Shown here: positions 27,870 through 37,241 of the stretch, piece by piece
Layout: each line of letters opens with the position of its first letter
Numbering within the stretch: the first letter of the stretch is position 1
Assembly (NCBI GenBank): GCA_029203125.1
Contig: CP119317.1
Location: 3,162,001 to 3,226,000, forward strand
DNA length: 64,000 bases
Direction: 5' to 3'
Source of the DNA: Candidatus Cohnella colombiensis
GTDB lineage: Bacteria; Bacillota; Bacilli; Paenibacillales; Paenibacillaceae
Translations under genes and position numbers: made by a program
The notes under the pieces: generated by a model
Told to the model about the DNA's origin: nothing
The model's input: only the letters and a program-made list of their open reading frames with translations
The model's database searches: none

Positions 27870-28235
27870 TCATTCTCCTTTCTCTTCAGCATGCGCATCA
27901 CGTGCGACTGAGTGAGATATTCCCGGTTTGTTTCGGTCTTCCTTCACAAGCCGTTGTTCGATTTGTCCGATAGCGAACCGGAGCTTCGCGTTTGTCACAC
28001 GACCGGTATCACGAATACTATTCGCGACTTCTTCGCTTTGGATCCCGATCGGTTCGAGATGCAGCACGTTTTTGCGTTTGGGCCGATCGAAGCGGCGTTT
28101 GTCGCCGTCAGCCACGAGCGCGAATCGCTCATCAAGAATTGCGATGACTACGAGTAGTCCATCTTCATCTCTTCCACGCAGGCTTTTCACGATGTCTCCG
28201 GGTTCGAGCTTCACGTTTATCGTCATTGCATTCAC
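27870..28235 (-). CDS. KOW-domain RNA-binding protein, L14e/L6e-like
   Basis: 121 residues. The first 60 form a KOW/SH3-like domain (LEPGDIVKSLRGRDEDGLLV, then ALVADGDKRRFDRPKRKNV) similar to the YbzG-type protein found between map and infA in Bacillus. The remainder (about 65-121) is helical and charged. Role is not established; it probably binds rRNA or assists the ribosome. Embedded in the spc-alpha operon, 6 bases after map. Confidence 0.8.
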   Translation of the reverse strand: MNAMTINVKLEPGDIVKSLRGRDEDGLLVVIAILDERFALVADGDKRRFDRPKRKNVLHLEPIGIQSEEVANSIRDTGRVTNAKLRFAIGQIEQRLVKEDRNKPGISHSVARDAHAEEKGE

Positions 28236-28241
28236 CTAGCT

Positions 28242-28991
28242 TTACGCACGAGTCAGAATTTCAAACCCGTCTTCGGTTACGGCAATCGTATGTTCGAAAT
28301 GCGCGCACAACGACCCGTCCAATGTGATGACTGTCCAATCATCGGCTAAAGTCTTCACATAACGTTCTCCCACAGCAACCATCGGTTCAATTGCAAGCGT
28401 CATTCCGGGCTTCAATCGCGGTCCGCGATCAGGAATGCCATAGTTCGGAATTTGAGGTTCTTCATGAAGTTCAGCGCCTACGCCGTGACCGACGAATTCT
28501 CTGATAACTGAAAATCCTGCTTGCTCAATTACTTTTTGGATTCCATGTGATACAGTGTACAGCCGTACATCAGGTCGAACAAGTTCTAGTCCCGCATAGA
28601 GCGAAGCTTCCGTTACATCCAGCAACCGCTGTGCAACTTCTGAAATCTGTCCGACACCATATGTCCAAGCTGAATCACCATGATAGCCCTTGTACTGCGC
28701 TCCGATATCGATGCTGATAATGTCACCTTCTACGAGCTTCCGTGGCCCGGGGAACCCATGAACGAGTTCCTCATTAACGGAAGCACATATACTGGCGGGG
28801 AAAGTTCCGTTATAGCCTTTAAAAGAGGGCTTCGCACCTTGGCTCAAAATATACGTTTCCGCAATCCGATCCAACTCTATAGTCGTGATACCTGGTTGAA
28901 CAGCTTCTTTCATCAATCGATGAGTTTCAGCAACGATTCGACCAGCTTCTCTCATTAAGCTTAGCTCATTGGCAGACTTAATTACGATCAT
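28242..28991 (-). CDS. map: Methionine aminopeptidase, type I
   Basis: Removes the N-terminal Met from new proteins. 249 residues; metal ligands are in DIGAQYKGYHGDSAWTYGVG (two Asp), FVGHGVGAELHEEPQIPNYG (His), LAIEPMV (Glu) and HFEHTIAVTEDG (Glu). Follows adk by 6 bases, as in Bacillus. Confidence 0.97.
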   Translation of the reverse strand: MIVIKSANELSLMREAGRIVAETHRLMKEAVQPGITTIELDRIAETYILSQGAKPSFKGYNGTFPASICASVNEELVHGFPGPRKLVEGDIISIDIGAQYKGYHGDSAWTYGVGQISEVAQRLLDVTEASLYAGLELVRPDVRLYTVSHGIQKVIEQAGFSVIREFVGHGVGAELHEEPQIPNYGIPDRGPRLKPGMTLAIEPMVAVGERYVKTLADDWTVITLDGSLCAHFEHTIAVTEDGFEILTRA

Positions 28992-28997
28992 CGCCGA

Positions 28998-29642
28998 CTA
29001 CCCTCTGATTAGTGAAGCGATATCTGACGTTACTGCATCGATATCCTTCTCACCATCAACTTCGCGTAGCGAACCTTTGTCTCCATAATACGTAAGGAGT
29101 GGTGCAGTTTTACTCGTGTATTCATCTAGACGAGTACCGACCTTCTCTTCCGTATCATCAGAACGCTGGTAGAGCTCTCCCCCGTCCTTATCGCAGATGC
29201 CTTCCTGCTTAGGCGGGTTGAAGATTGCATGAAAAGTTGCTCCGCAAGATTTACAAATCCGTCTACCCGTCAGGCGAGCGAGCAAAAAGCTGCGATCTAC
29301 CTTTAAGTTAATGACTTGATCAATTTTGCGTCCCATATCGTTCAGCATGATGTCTAGTGCTTCAGCCTGTGCGATTGTGCGAGGAAATCCATCAAGTAGA
29401 AATCCTTTTTCACAATCAGCTTCAGCTAGACGATCACGTACAATACCGTTTGTTACTTCATCAGGTACGAGTAGGCCTTGGTCTACGTACTCCTTAGCTT
29501 TCTGACCCAGTGGTGTGCCTTGCTTCATAGCCAACCGAAACGCATCACCGGTAGAGATGTGAGGAATGCCGAATTGTTCGACGATCCGTTCAGCCTGCGT
29601 TCCTTTACCGGCGCCAGGAGGCCCCATAAACAATATGTTCAT
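28998..29642 (-). CDS. adk: Adenylate kinase
   Basis: Interconverts AMP, ADP and ATP. 214 residues with P-loop GPPGAGKGTQ (7-16), LLDGFPRT, and the long LID domain carrying a zinc site C-x2-C...C-x2-D (CKSCGATFH, then GICDKDGG), common in Gram-positives. Between secY and map. Confidence 0.98.
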   Translation of the reverse strand: MNILFMGPPGAGKGTQAERIVEQFGIPHISTGDAFRLAMKQGTPLGQKAKEYVDQGLLVPDEVTNGIVRDRLAEADCEKGFLLDGFPRTIAQAEALDIMLNDMGRKIDQVINLKVDRSFLLARLTGRRICKSCGATFHAIFNPPKQEGICDKDGGELYQRSDDTEEKVGTRLDEYTSKTAPLLTYYGDKGSLREVDGEKDIDAVTSDIASLIRG

Positions 29643-29669
29643 TGTCGTTACTCCTGTCAGTGTTGATTG

Positions 29670-30962
29670 TTACTTGTTAATGAAGCCCTTGTAATGGCGC
29701 TTGATCAACTGGCTTTCTACTTGCTTCATCGTTTCAAGTGCAACCCCGATTACGATCAATAAGGATGTTCCACCTAATTGAATCGAACGGTCAAATCCAG
29801 CAAGATGTCCGAAGAATACTGGCATTACAGAGATAAGTGCCAAGAAAATTGCACCCGCAAGCGTAATCCGTGTAATAACACGAGTTAAGTAACCTGAGGT
29901 CGGCTTTCCTGGTCGAATTCCCGGAATATAACCACCGTTTTTCTTCATATTATCAGCTAGTTGAACTGGATTGAATTGTACGAAAGTATAGAAGAAAGTG
30001 AAACCAATAATCAGCAATACGTAAAGGACCATACCAAGCGGTTTATCATACGACATGTTATTGATGATCCATGTTGCCCAAGCCTTTGTCGACCAGAATT
30101 GCGCGATCGTAATAGGGAACATGAGCAAGGAGATTGCGAAGATAACTGGGATTACGCCCGCGCCATTCACTTTAAGTGGAATGTGAGTCGATTGTCCACC
30201 ATACATCTTCTGACCAACTACACGTTTAGCATACTGAACAGGGATCTTACGAACCCCTTGCTGAATGAAGATGACACCAGCAATGATCAGTATAATGACG
30301 AGCAAGATCAATACTACCTTAATAATACTAAGGAATAATTGGTCCGAATCCGCTAATTGCGTCGAGTAGATCGTACGAATATGAGTTGGAATCGAAGCGA
30401 CAATCGCTGCGAAGATCAGAATGGAAATCCCATTTCCGATCCCTTTCTCATTGATCTGTTCACCGAGCCACATCAAGAATGATGTACCAGCGGTCAATAC
30501 GATTGCAATCATCAGATAGTTCACAACGCTAGGATCGATAACCATGTTGTACATGTTGTGGAATCCAATTGCCGTCGCTAAAGCTTGGATAAGCCCTAGA
30601 ATAACCGTCCCATAACGCGTAACCTGCGCCAGCTTACGCTTACCGTTCTCGCCTTCCTTTTGCCATTCGGAAAATTTCGGAATGACGTCCATCGACAGCA
30701 ATTGAACGATAATCGAAGCCGTAATGTATGGTGTTATTCCTAGTGCAAAGATGGAAAATTTGAACAAGGCTCCACCGGAGAACGTGTTAAGTAGGCCGAA
30801 CAAGTCACTGCCTTGTTCACCGGCCGTTTTTAGCGCGTCTTTGTCTATGTTCGGAACCGGTACAAAAGAACCAATACGATAAACAAGCAAGATGAAAAGT
30901 GTGAACAAGATCTTCCTGCGAAGGTCCACAACTTTCCAAATGTTATTGACGGTTGCGAACAT
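29670..30962 (-). CDS. secY: Preprotein translocase subunit SecY
   Basis: Channel of the Sec translocon in the membrane. 430 residues and ten hydrophobic segments; starts MFATVNNIWKVVDLRRKILF, with the plug region GGALFKFSIFALGITPYITA and the cytoplasmic loop NKKNGGYIPGIRPGKPT-like motif near residue 340. Its start shares one base with the rplO stop. Confidence 0.98.
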   Translation of the reverse strand: MFATVNNIWKVVDLRRKILFTLFILLVYRIGSFVPVPNIDKDALKTAGEQGSDLFGLLNTFSGGALFKFSIFALGITPYITASIIVQLLSMDVIPKFSEWQKEGENGKRKLAQVTRYGTVILGLIQALATAIGFHNMYNMVIDPSVVNYLMIAIVLTAGTSFLMWLGEQINEKGIGNGISILIFAAIVASIPTHIRTIYSTQLADSDQLFLSIIKVVLILLVIILIIAGVIFIQQGVRKIPVQYAKRVVGQKMYGGQSTHIPLKVNGAGVIPVIFAISLLMFPITIAQFWSTKAWATWIINNMSYDKPLGMVLYVLLIIGFTFFYTFVQFNPVQLADNMKKNGGYIPGIRPGKPTSGYLTRVITRITLAGAIFLALISVMPVFFGHLAGFDRSIQLGGTSLLIVIGVALETMKQVESQLIKRHYKGFINK

Positions 30963-31405
30963 TAGATCACCTCGGTTTTACCGCCGGCGGCCTGAATTTT
31001 TTCTACAGCAGACTGTGAAAACTTGTGAGCCTTAACAGTCAGCCCTACATTCAGTTCACCATTGCCCAGAATTTTAATGCCGTCTTGTGCATTTTTCAGA
31101 ATGCCCTCAGAAAGCAGCAATTCAGGAGTTACTTCAGTCCCAGCTTCAAAACGGTTGAGTTGGTTTAAGTTTACAATCGCAAACACAGTTGCAAATCGAT
31201 CGTTGTTAAAACCACGTTTAGGAACACGACGGTAAAGCGGGTTTTGCCCACCCTCGAATCCTGGACGCACACCGCCACCGGAACGAGCATTTTGCCCTTT
31301 GTGACCGCGACCTGAAGTTTTGCCGAGACCGCTACCAGCACCACGACCTACCCGTTTACGGGTAGCAGTGGAGCCAGCGTTCGGTGAAAGCTCATGCAAT
31401 TTCAT
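30962..31405 (-). CDS. rplO: Ribosomal protein L15
   Basis: 50S late assembly protein. 147 residues from the ATG at 31405 (MKLHELSPNAG), with the glycine-rich GRGAGSGLGKTSGRGHKGQ stretch. Four more upstream codons are open but not family-like. Confidence 0.97.
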   Translation of the reverse strand: MKLHELSPNAGSTATRKRVGRGAGSGLGKTSGRGHKGQNARSGGGVRPGFEGGQNPLYRRVPKRGFNNDRFATVFAIVNLNQLNRFEAGTEVTPELLLSEGILKNAQDGIKILGNGELNVGLTVKAHKFSQSAVEKIQAAGGKTEVI

Positions 31406-31445
31406 CGTACGTCGCACCTCCTTGATAGTTATGCTAATTACTTAA

Positions 31446-31625
31446 TTATACTTCTGTAACTTTGACCAAGTGAGAAACTGCGTTAATTAAACCACGGTTT
31501 GCCACATTGTCATCTCTGATTACAGTTTGATTTACTTTACGCAGCCCAAGCGTTTTCACCGTTTGGCGCTGATTCTCAGGACGGCCGATCAAACTGCGAA
31601 CGAGGGTGATTTGGATTTGTGCCAT
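31446..31625 (-). CDS. rpmD: Ribosomal protein L30
   Basis: 59 residues: MAQIQITLVRSLIGRPENQR to VSHLVKVTEV. Sits between rpsE and rplO, as in every Firmicute spc operon. AGGAGGGG lies before the ATG. Confidence 0.97.
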   Translation of the reverse strand: MAQIQITLVRSLIGRPENQRQTVKTLGLRKVNQTVIRDDNVANRGLINAVSHLVKVTEV

Positions 31626-31638
31626 CTGTTTCCCCTCC

Positions 31639-32136
31639 TTATTTGTATAGCTCTGCTACGGTTTTACCGCGCAATTTCGCTACGTCTTCAGCGCGTTTGA
31701 GGCGAGATAGTCCTTCCAATGTTGCGTTAACCACGTTAATGGAGTTGGAAGAGCCAAGCGACTTCGTCAAAATATCACCGACACCTGCAAGTTCTAGTAC
31801 GGCGCGAACTGGACCGCCCGCGATAACTCCCGTACCTTCTGATGCAGGTTTCAGTAGCACTTTGCCGGCGCCGAATTGTCCCGTAACAGCGTGCGGAATT
31901 GTTGTTCCTACGAGAGGAACGAATACAAGATTTTTCTTAGCGTCATCGACGCCTTTACGAATCGCGTCTGGAACTTCTGAAGCTTTACCAATTCCAGCGC
32001 CAACCCATCCTTTGCCGTCTCCGACAACGACGAGTGCACTGAAGCTAAAGCGACGTCCGCCCTTGACGACTTTGGAGACACGATTGATTTGAACCATTTT
32101 TTCCGTTAGTTCCAACGTATTCGGATCTACACGCAA
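31639..32136 (-). CDS. rpsE: Ribosomal protein S5
   Basis: 30S fidelity protein. 165 residues; double-stranded RNA-binding fold around INRVSKVVKGGRRFSFSALV, and GSSNSINVVNATLEGL near the C-terminus. The loop VVKGGRR, site of spectinomycin resistance changes, is wild type. Confidence 0.98.
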   Translation of the reverse strand: MRVDPNTLELTEKMVQINRVSKVVKGGRRFSFSALVVVGDGKGWVGAGIGKASEVPDAIRKGVDDAKKNLVFVPLVGTTIPHAVTGQFGAGKVLLKPASEGTGVIAGGPVRAVLELAGVGDILTKSLGSSNSINVVNATLEGLSRLKRAEDVAKLRGKTVAELYK

Positions 32137-32166
32137 GTCGTTTACCTCCTTATTTCAAAAAGTGAA

Positions 32167-32532
32167 TTAAAACTGTAAGCCGGCTTCGCGTGCAGCATCA
32201 GCCAATGCTTGGATACGTCCATGATACAAGTAACCGCCACGGTCGAATACAACGTTTTCGTAACCTTTGTCTTTTGCACGTTTAGCGACTAATTCGCCAA
32301 CTTTACTAGCAGACTCAACGTTACCGCCATTTCCGATTCCAGCAAGCTCTTTATCAAGCGTTGAAGCCGAAACAATCGTTACACCTTTAACGTCGTCAAT
32401 CAACTGTGCATAGATATGCTTGGATGAACGGAACACGGATAGACGTGGACGCTCATTCGTTCCAGTGATTTTCTTACGTACACGAAGGTGACGCTTGAGA
32501 CGAGCTTTATTCTTATCGCCTTTAGTAATCAT
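32167..32532 (-). CDS. rplR: Ribosomal protein L18
   Basis: Binds 5S rRNA. 121 residues from the ATG at 32532 (MITKGDKNKARLKRHLRVR); the open frame extends 19 codons upstream into the rplF gap without family similarity. Ends DAAREAGLQF. Confidence 0.97.
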   Translation of the reverse strand: MITKGDKNKARLKRHLRVRKKITGTNERPRLSVFRSSKHIYAQLIDDVKGVTIVSASTLDKELAGIGNGGNVESASKVGELVAKRAKDKGYENVVFDRGGYLYHGRIQALADAAREAGLQF

Positions 32533-32598
32533 CCGAAAGGTACACTCCCTTCTCGTCGTTGCATCTAGGCAGCTATAAGCCACCCGCAACTGATTTCA

Positions 32599-33141
32599 TT
32601 ATTTTTTCTTACCTGCTTTACCTTCTTTACGAAGGATACGCTCGTTATCATACTTAATCCCTTTACCTTTATACGGTTCAGGTTCACGTACGGAGCGAAT
32701 TTTTGCAGCAGTAGCACCAACAAGTTCTTTGTCAATGCCCTTAACGATAATTTTGTTTTGCGCCGGCACTTCGAATTCAATGCCAGATTCCGGAACAAAT
32801 TCAACCGGGTGGGAATAACCTACGTTCAAAACTAGCTTGTCGCCAGATTTGCTAGCACGATATCCTACACCTACGAGCTCAAGGTTCTTAATATAACCAT
32901 CAGTTACACCGACGACCATGTTGTTAACAACACTGCGCGTCGTACCATGAAGCGAGCGGTGAAGCTTGTTATCCGAAGGACGTTCAACAGTGATTACATT
33001 AGCTTCGTAAGATACGTTCATGTCTTTGTGCAATTCGCGCGACAACGTTCCTTTAGGTCCTTTAATCGTGATGACATTGCTGTCTAGATCCACGTTAACG
33101 CCTGCAGGTACAGCAATCGGCTTGCGACCAATACGGGACAT
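32599..33141 (-). CDS. rplF: Ribosomal protein L6
   Basis: 50S protein near the factor-binding site. 180 residues; MSRIGRKPIAVPAGVNV start and C-terminal motif REPEPYKGKGIKYDNE. Confidence 0.98.
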   Translation of the reverse strand: MSRIGRKPIAVPAGVNVDLDSNVITIKGPKGTLSRELHKDMNVSYEANVITVERPSDNKLHRSLHGTTRSVVNNMVVGVTDGYIKNLELVGVGYRASKSGDKLVLNVGYSHPVEFVPESGIEFEVPAQNKIIVKGIDKELVGATAAKIRSVREPEPYKGKGIKYDNERILRKEGKAGKKK

Positions 33142-33171
33142 GAGTACACCTCCAATCTTGTGACAGTTAAA

Positions 33172-33570
33172 TTACCAAACGTAGCAAAGCACTTCGCCGC
33201 CGGACTTCCCTTGACGGGCTTCCTTATCGGTTACGATGCCTTTAGATGTTGAGATGATCGCGATTCCGAGGCCACCCAGAACACGAGGGACTTCAGCGGA
33301 TTTCGAGTACACACGTAAGCCTGGCTTACTAATGCGCTTGAGACCCGTGATTACACGTTCGTTGTTCGGACCGTATTTCAAGAAAATACGGATTAAGCCT
33401 TGCTTGTTATCTTCTACATATTCAGTATCACGGATAAAACCTTCACGCTTCAGAATTTCAGCAATTTGCTTCTTAACTGAAGATGCAGGCATTTCCACTG
33501 ATTCATGACGCACAAGATTCGCATTGCGAATGCGCGTCAACATATCTGCAATTGGATCAGACATAACCAT
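33172..33570 (-). CDS. rpsH: Ribosomal protein S8
   Basis: 30S assembly protein. 132 residues; SDPIADMLTRIRNANLV start, C-terminal ISTSKGIVTDKEARQGKSGG and final CYVW. The first ATG (33570) has AAGGAGG 8 bases upstream. Confidence 0.98.
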   Translation of the reverse strand: MVMSDPIADMLTRIRNANLVRHESVEMPASSVKKQIAEILKREGFIRDTEYVEDNKQGLIRIFLKYGPNNERVITGLKRISKPGLRVYSKSAEVPRVLGGLGIAIISTSKGIVTDKEARQGKSGGEVLCYVW

Positions 33571-33600
33571 GGGGTAAACCTCCTTCCCGAACTAGGCTGA

Positions 33601-33786
33601 TTACCAGCTCGCTTTTTTGACGCCAGGAATCTGGCCTTTGTATGCCAACTCACGGAAACAGATCCGACATATCTTAAACTTCTGTAGAACGGAATGCGGA
33701 CGTCCGCAACGCTCGCAACGCGTGTAAGCCTGGACTTTAAACTTCGGCGCGCGTTGTTGCTTGATTTTCATCGATGTTTTTGCCAC
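33601..33786 (-). CDS. rpsN: Ribosomal protein S14, zinc form
   Basis: 61 residues, the short type (rpsZ). Zinc ligands C-x2-C and C-x2-C (CERCGRP, CRICFRE) are present, so it is the zinc-dependent version. Ends GQIPGVKKASW. Confidence 0.97.
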   Translation of the reverse strand: MAKTSMKIKQQRAPKFKVQAYTRCERCGRPHSVLQKFKICRICFRELAYKGQIPGVKKASW

Positions 33787-33836
33787 TTGCTTTACACCTC
33801 CAATGGGTACCTTTTGCTAATTTGGCCGGATGGGCG

Positions 33837-34379
33837 TCACTTCGCAAACGGCATACCCAATTGGGTGAGCAGCTCACGCGCTTCTTCGTCCGATTGAGCT
33901 GTCGTTACGATGACGATATCCATCCCGCGAACCTTATCGATTTTGTCGTATTCGATTTCTGGGAAGATCAATTGCTCTTTCAAGCCTAAAGTGTAGTTAC
34001 CACGTCCATCGAACGACTTCGTCGATACACCGTGGAAATCACGTACACGAGGCAATGAAATGTTGACCAATTTGTCTAGAAAGTAATACATACGGTCGCC
34101 GCGCAGCGTTACTTTAACGCCGATTGGCACATTCTCACGTAGGCGGAAGCCTGCGATCGATTTCTTTGAACGAGTTACTACAGGCTTTTGGCCAGCGATC
34201 TTCTGCATGTCTTCAAGTGCGTTGTCAATAATCTTAGAGTTAGAGACAGCCTCACCGACACCCATGTTAATTACGATCTTCTCGACCTTAGGCACTTGCA
34301 TAACTGATTTGTAACTGAACTTCTGCATAAGAGCAGGAGTGATTTCATTCTGGAAACGTTCCTTCATTCTTGCTGCCAT
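33837..34379 (-). CDS. rplE: Ribosomal protein L5
   Basis: Binds 5S rRNA and contacts P-site tRNA. 180 residues; KIVINMGVGEAVSNSK, RDFHGVSTKSFDGRGNYTLG, and GMDIVIVTTAQSDEEAR are typical. Confidence 0.98.
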   Translation of the reverse strand: MAARMKERFQNEITPALMQKFSYKSVMQVPKVEKIVINMGVGEAVSNSKIIDNALEDMQKIAGQKPVVTRSKKSIAGFRLRENVPIGVKVTLRGDRMYYFLDKLVNISLPRVRDFHGVSTKSFDGRGNYTLGLKEQLIFPEIEYDKIDKVRGMDIVIVTTAQSDEEARELLTQLGMPFAK

Positions 34380-34414
34380 GAGTCACAGTGACCTCCTTTC
34401 CGTCCTTACTGAGA

Positions 34415-34768
34415 TTAGTCAATCTCTTGGCCGGAACGCTTTGCGATCCGGACTTTCTTGCCATTGTCTAACGTCTTATAACCAATACGTGTTGGCTTGT
34501 TTGACTTAGGATCGATATGCATCACGTTGGACACGTGAATTGGCGCTTCGCGCTCAATGATACCGCCTTGTTGATTTGTAGGGTTAGGGCGAGTATGGCG
34601 TTTCACCATGTTGACGCCTTCTACAAGGACACGATTCTCGCGCGGATAAGCAGCGATTATACGGCCTTTCTTCCCTTTATCTTTACCTGTGATCACGATG
34701 ACATTGTCATCCTTCTTCACATGTAGTTTATTATTGTGCGATTCAAGCACTTTTTTCAATCGGGGCAT
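34415..34768 (-). CDS. rplX: Ribosomal protein L24
   Basis: Early 50S assembly protein with a KOW domain (VITGKDKGKKGRIIAAYPRE). 117 residues: compared with B. subtilis (103) the N-terminus is about 14 residues longer (MPRLKKVLESHNNKL before HVKKDD). The ATG at 34768 has GGAGG upstream, so the extension looks real. Confidence 0.97.
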   Translation of the reverse strand: MPRLKKVLESHNNKLHVKKDDNVIVITGKDKGKKGRIIAAYPRENRVLVEGVNMVKRHTRPNPTNQQGGIIEREAPIHVSNVMHIDPKSNKPTRIGYKTLDNGKKVRIAKRSGQEID

Positions 34769-34813
34769 GGGTCCACCTCCTAGCCTTATTGTTCGGTTCC
34801 GTAATCATCATAA

Positions 34814-35182
34814 TTAGATAACTTCCGGTGCCAGGGAAATGATTTTCATAAAGTCGCGTTCGCGAAGCTCACGAGCGACTGGTCCAAAGATACGAGTACC
34901 ACGTGGGCTCTTATCTTCTTTTACGATTACAGCAGCGTTCTCATCAAACGCGATGTAAGATCCGTCTTTACGGCGAGTCGAGCGCTTCGTACGAACGATA
35001 ACGCACTTAACTACGTCACCCTTCTTGACAACGCCACCTGGTGTTGCTTGTTTAACTGAACATACGATCAAATCACCGATATATCCAGCGCGGCGACCAG
35101 TACCACCTAGTACACGGATACACATTAATTCTTTAGCGCCTGAGTTATCAGCAACTGCAAGACGCGTAAATGGTTGAATCAT
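34814..35182 (-). CDS. rplN: Ribosomal protein L14
   Basis: 50S interface protein. 122 residues; MIQPFTRLAVADNSGAKELM start and FMKIISLAPEVI end. Confidence 0.98.
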   Translation of the reverse strand: MIQPFTRLAVADNSGAKELMCIRVLGGTGRRAGYIGDLIVCSVKQATPGGVVKKGDVVKCVIVRTKRSTRRKDGSYIAFDENAAVIVKEDKSPRGTRIFGPVARELRERDFMKIISLAPEVI

Positions 35183-35216
35183 CGCAAGGTCCTCCTTTCA
35201 GTCACTGATCAGTCAC

Positions 35217-35483
35217 TTAGACCAATACGGCTTTCTCGACGACTTCGACTAAACGCCACGTTTTGTCTTTCGACAGAGGGCGGGTCTCCATGATTTTCAC
35301 TGTATCGCCGATCTTCGCATCATTGTTCTCGTCGTGCGCTTTGAATTTCTTCGTGTATTTAATCCGCTTGTGATAAAGGTTGTGCTTTTTGTAAGTTTCA
35401 ACAGCTACCACAATCGTTTTGTCCATCTTGTCGCTTACGACTTTACCAATCTGTGTTTTACGATTGTTATTGCGTTCGCTCAT
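35217..35483 (-). CDS. rpsQ: Ribosomal protein S17
   Basis: 30S assembly protein, OB fold. 88 residues from the ATG at 35483 (MSERNNNRKTQIGKVVSDKM), with GGAGGA upstream; a longer frame to 35507 is not family-like. Confidence 0.97.
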   Translation of the reverse strand: MSERNNNRKTQIGKVVSDKMDKTIVVAVETYKKHNLYHKRIKYTKKFKAHDENNDAKIGDTVKIMETRPLSKDKTWRLVEVVEKAVLV

Positions 35484-35518
35484 GGTAATCCTCCTTCCCG
35501 TAATCAATGATCGGGATA

Positions 35519-35716
35519 TTATCCAATTCCGAGTTCACGCTCGCGCAAAATCGTTTTGGCCCGAGCAATTTCTTTACGCAAATCGCCTAGGCGATGCGGG
35601 TTGTCCAGTTGGCCAGTAGCCAGTTGGAAGCGGAGGTTAAACAGCTCTTCCTTAAACGTGGCGATCTTCTGTTCGAGTTCTGCCGACGTTAGGTTACGAA
35701 AGTCACTGGCTTTCAT
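35519..35716 (-). CDS. rpmC: Ribosomal protein L29
   Basis: 65 residues starting MKASDFRNLTSAELEQKI and ending RERELGIG. The ATG at 35716 lies inside the end of rplP (14-base overlap), with GGGTGGTG as the ribosome binding site; an ATG four codons earlier is less well placed. Confidence 0.96.
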   Translation of the reverse strand: MKASDFRNLTSAELEQKIATFKEELFNLRFQLATGQLDNPHRLGDLRKEIARAKTILRERELGIG

Positions 35717-36140
35717 TTGCTTCACCACCCAATTCTGAACGTTTCACAAACTTCGTCTTGATTGGCAACTTATGTGCAGCAAGACGCATTGCTTCACGAG
35801 CGATCTCCTCGGATACACCTGCAAGCTCGAACATGATTTTGCCCGGCTTAACTACAGCAACCCAAGCTTCTACGTTACCCTTACCACTACCCATCCGCAC
35901 TTCTAGAGGCTTTTGAGTAATTGGTTTTGAAGGGAAAATTTTGATCCAAACTTTACCGCCCCGTTTAATATAACGAGTCATGGCGATACGAGCAGCTTCG
36001 ATCTGACGGTTTGTAACCCAAGATGGTTCCATAGCTTGCAAACCGTATTCACCGAAGTGCACTTCTGCGCCACCTTTAGTACGGCCTTTCATTGTACCGC
36101 GGTGTACTTTGCGGTGTTTTACGCGTTTAGGCACCAACAT
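35703..36140 (-). CDS. rplP: Ribosomal protein L16
   Basis: 50S protein near the A-site. 145 residues; MLVPKRVKHRKVHRGTMKGR start, with RMGSGKGNVEAWVAVVKPG in the middle. Confidence 0.98.
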   Translation of the reverse strand: MLVPKRVKHRKVHRGTMKGRTKGGAEVHFGEYGLQAMEPSWVTNRQIEAARIAMTRYIKRGGKVWIKIFPSKPITQKPLEVRMGSGKGNVEAWVAVVKPGKIMFELAGVSEEIAREAMRLAAHKLPIKTKFVKRSELGGEANESQ

Positions 36141-36142
36141 GA

Positions 36143-36805
36143 TTAGTTGCCTCCTTCCTCAGCAGCTCTTTTCTTCACTGGAAGGACTTCGCCACGGTAG
36201 ATCCATACTTTTACGCCAATGCGGCCATAAGTTGTATGAGCTTCTGCCGTTCCGTAGTCGATATCTGCGCGCAATGTGTGCAATGGCACTGTGCCTTCGC
36301 TATATCCCTCTTGACGAGCAATTTCAGCTCCACCAAGACGACCACTTACGGATGTTTTAATACCTTTCGCGCCAGCACGTTGCGTACGTTGCATAGCTTG
36401 CTTCATTGCACGGCGGAAGGATACACGGCGTTCCAATTGTTGCGCGATGCTTTCAGCAACAAGGATAGCGTCCAATTCCGGGTTTTTGATCTCGGAAATG
36501 TTAATGTGTACTTTTTTACCGTTCGAAATCTTAGTCAGTTGACCGCGAAGTACTTCTACTTCTGCGCCACCTTTACCGATTACGATACCCGGCTTAGCTG
36601 TATGAATTGTTACATTCACACGGTTAGCAGCACGTTCGATTTCAATCTTAGAAACTGCTGCTTCTTTCAACTTTGCTTTCAAGAAGTCACGAATTTTCAC
36701 GTCTTCGATTAGAAGATCGCCGAAATCTTTCTCAGCATACCATCTGGATTCCCAGTCACGGATAATGCCGACACGAAGACCGACGGGATTTACTTTTTGA
36801 CCCAC
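36143..36805 (-). CDS. rpsC: Ribosomal protein S3
   Basis: 30S mRNA-entry protein. 220 residues with a KH domain (PGIVIGKGGAEVEVLRGQL, about 70-90) and the C-terminal SGRLGGAEIARQE region. Two bases separate it from rplP. Confidence 0.98.
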   Translation of the reverse strand: MGQKVNPVGLRVGIIRDWESRWYAEKDFGDLLIEDVKIRDFLKAKLKEAAVSKIEIERAANRVNVTIHTAKPGIVIGKGGAEVEVLRGQLTKISNGKKVHINISEIKNPELDAILVAESIAQQLERRVSFRRAMKQAMQRTQRAGAKGIKTSVSGRLGGAEIARQEGYSEGTVPLHTLRADIDYGTAEAHTTYGRIGVKVWIYRGEVLPVKKRAAEEGGN

Positions 36806-36818
36806 ACGTTGTCCCTCC

Positions 36819-37157
36819 TTATTTTTCGGATACGACCAGTGTTATATGGCTGGTCCGCTTAAAAATGCTGAACGCGCGACCCTGGGAACGTGGTTGGAAT
36901 CGTTTCATCGTTGGACCTTCATTTACGAAGGCTTCGGACACGACCAATTTGTTCACGTCGAGCTGGAAATTATGTTCAGCGTTAGCTATTGCAGAGTTCA
37001 GCAACTTCTCCAATACAGGAGATGCTGAACGTGGTGTGTGGCGCAAAATTGCAATCGCCTCGCCCACCTTCTTGCCACGAATCAGGTCTACGACCAGACG
37101 GACTTTGCGAGCCGGGATGCGAATGTTGTTCACATTAGCTTTCGATTGTTGAGACAT
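36819..37157 (-). CDS. rplV: Ribosomal protein L22
   Basis: 50S protein whose hairpin lines the exit tunnel. 112 residues; RKVRLVVDLIRGKKVGEA, and KRFQPRSQGRAFSIFKRTSH for the tunnel loop. Confidence 0.98.
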   Translation of the reverse strand: MSQQSKANVNNIRIPARKVRLVVDLIRGKKVGEAIAILRHTPRSASPVLEKLLNSAIANAEHNFQLDVNKLVVSEAFVNEGPTMKRFQPRSQGRAFSIFKRTSHITLVVSEK

Positions 37158-37241
37158 CGAAGTACCTCCTCCCTCACGTAACTGGTAACGACTACTGAAT
37201 GACGCTTACGGTCGCTTCAGTCAATCGCACTTCGCAGGGTT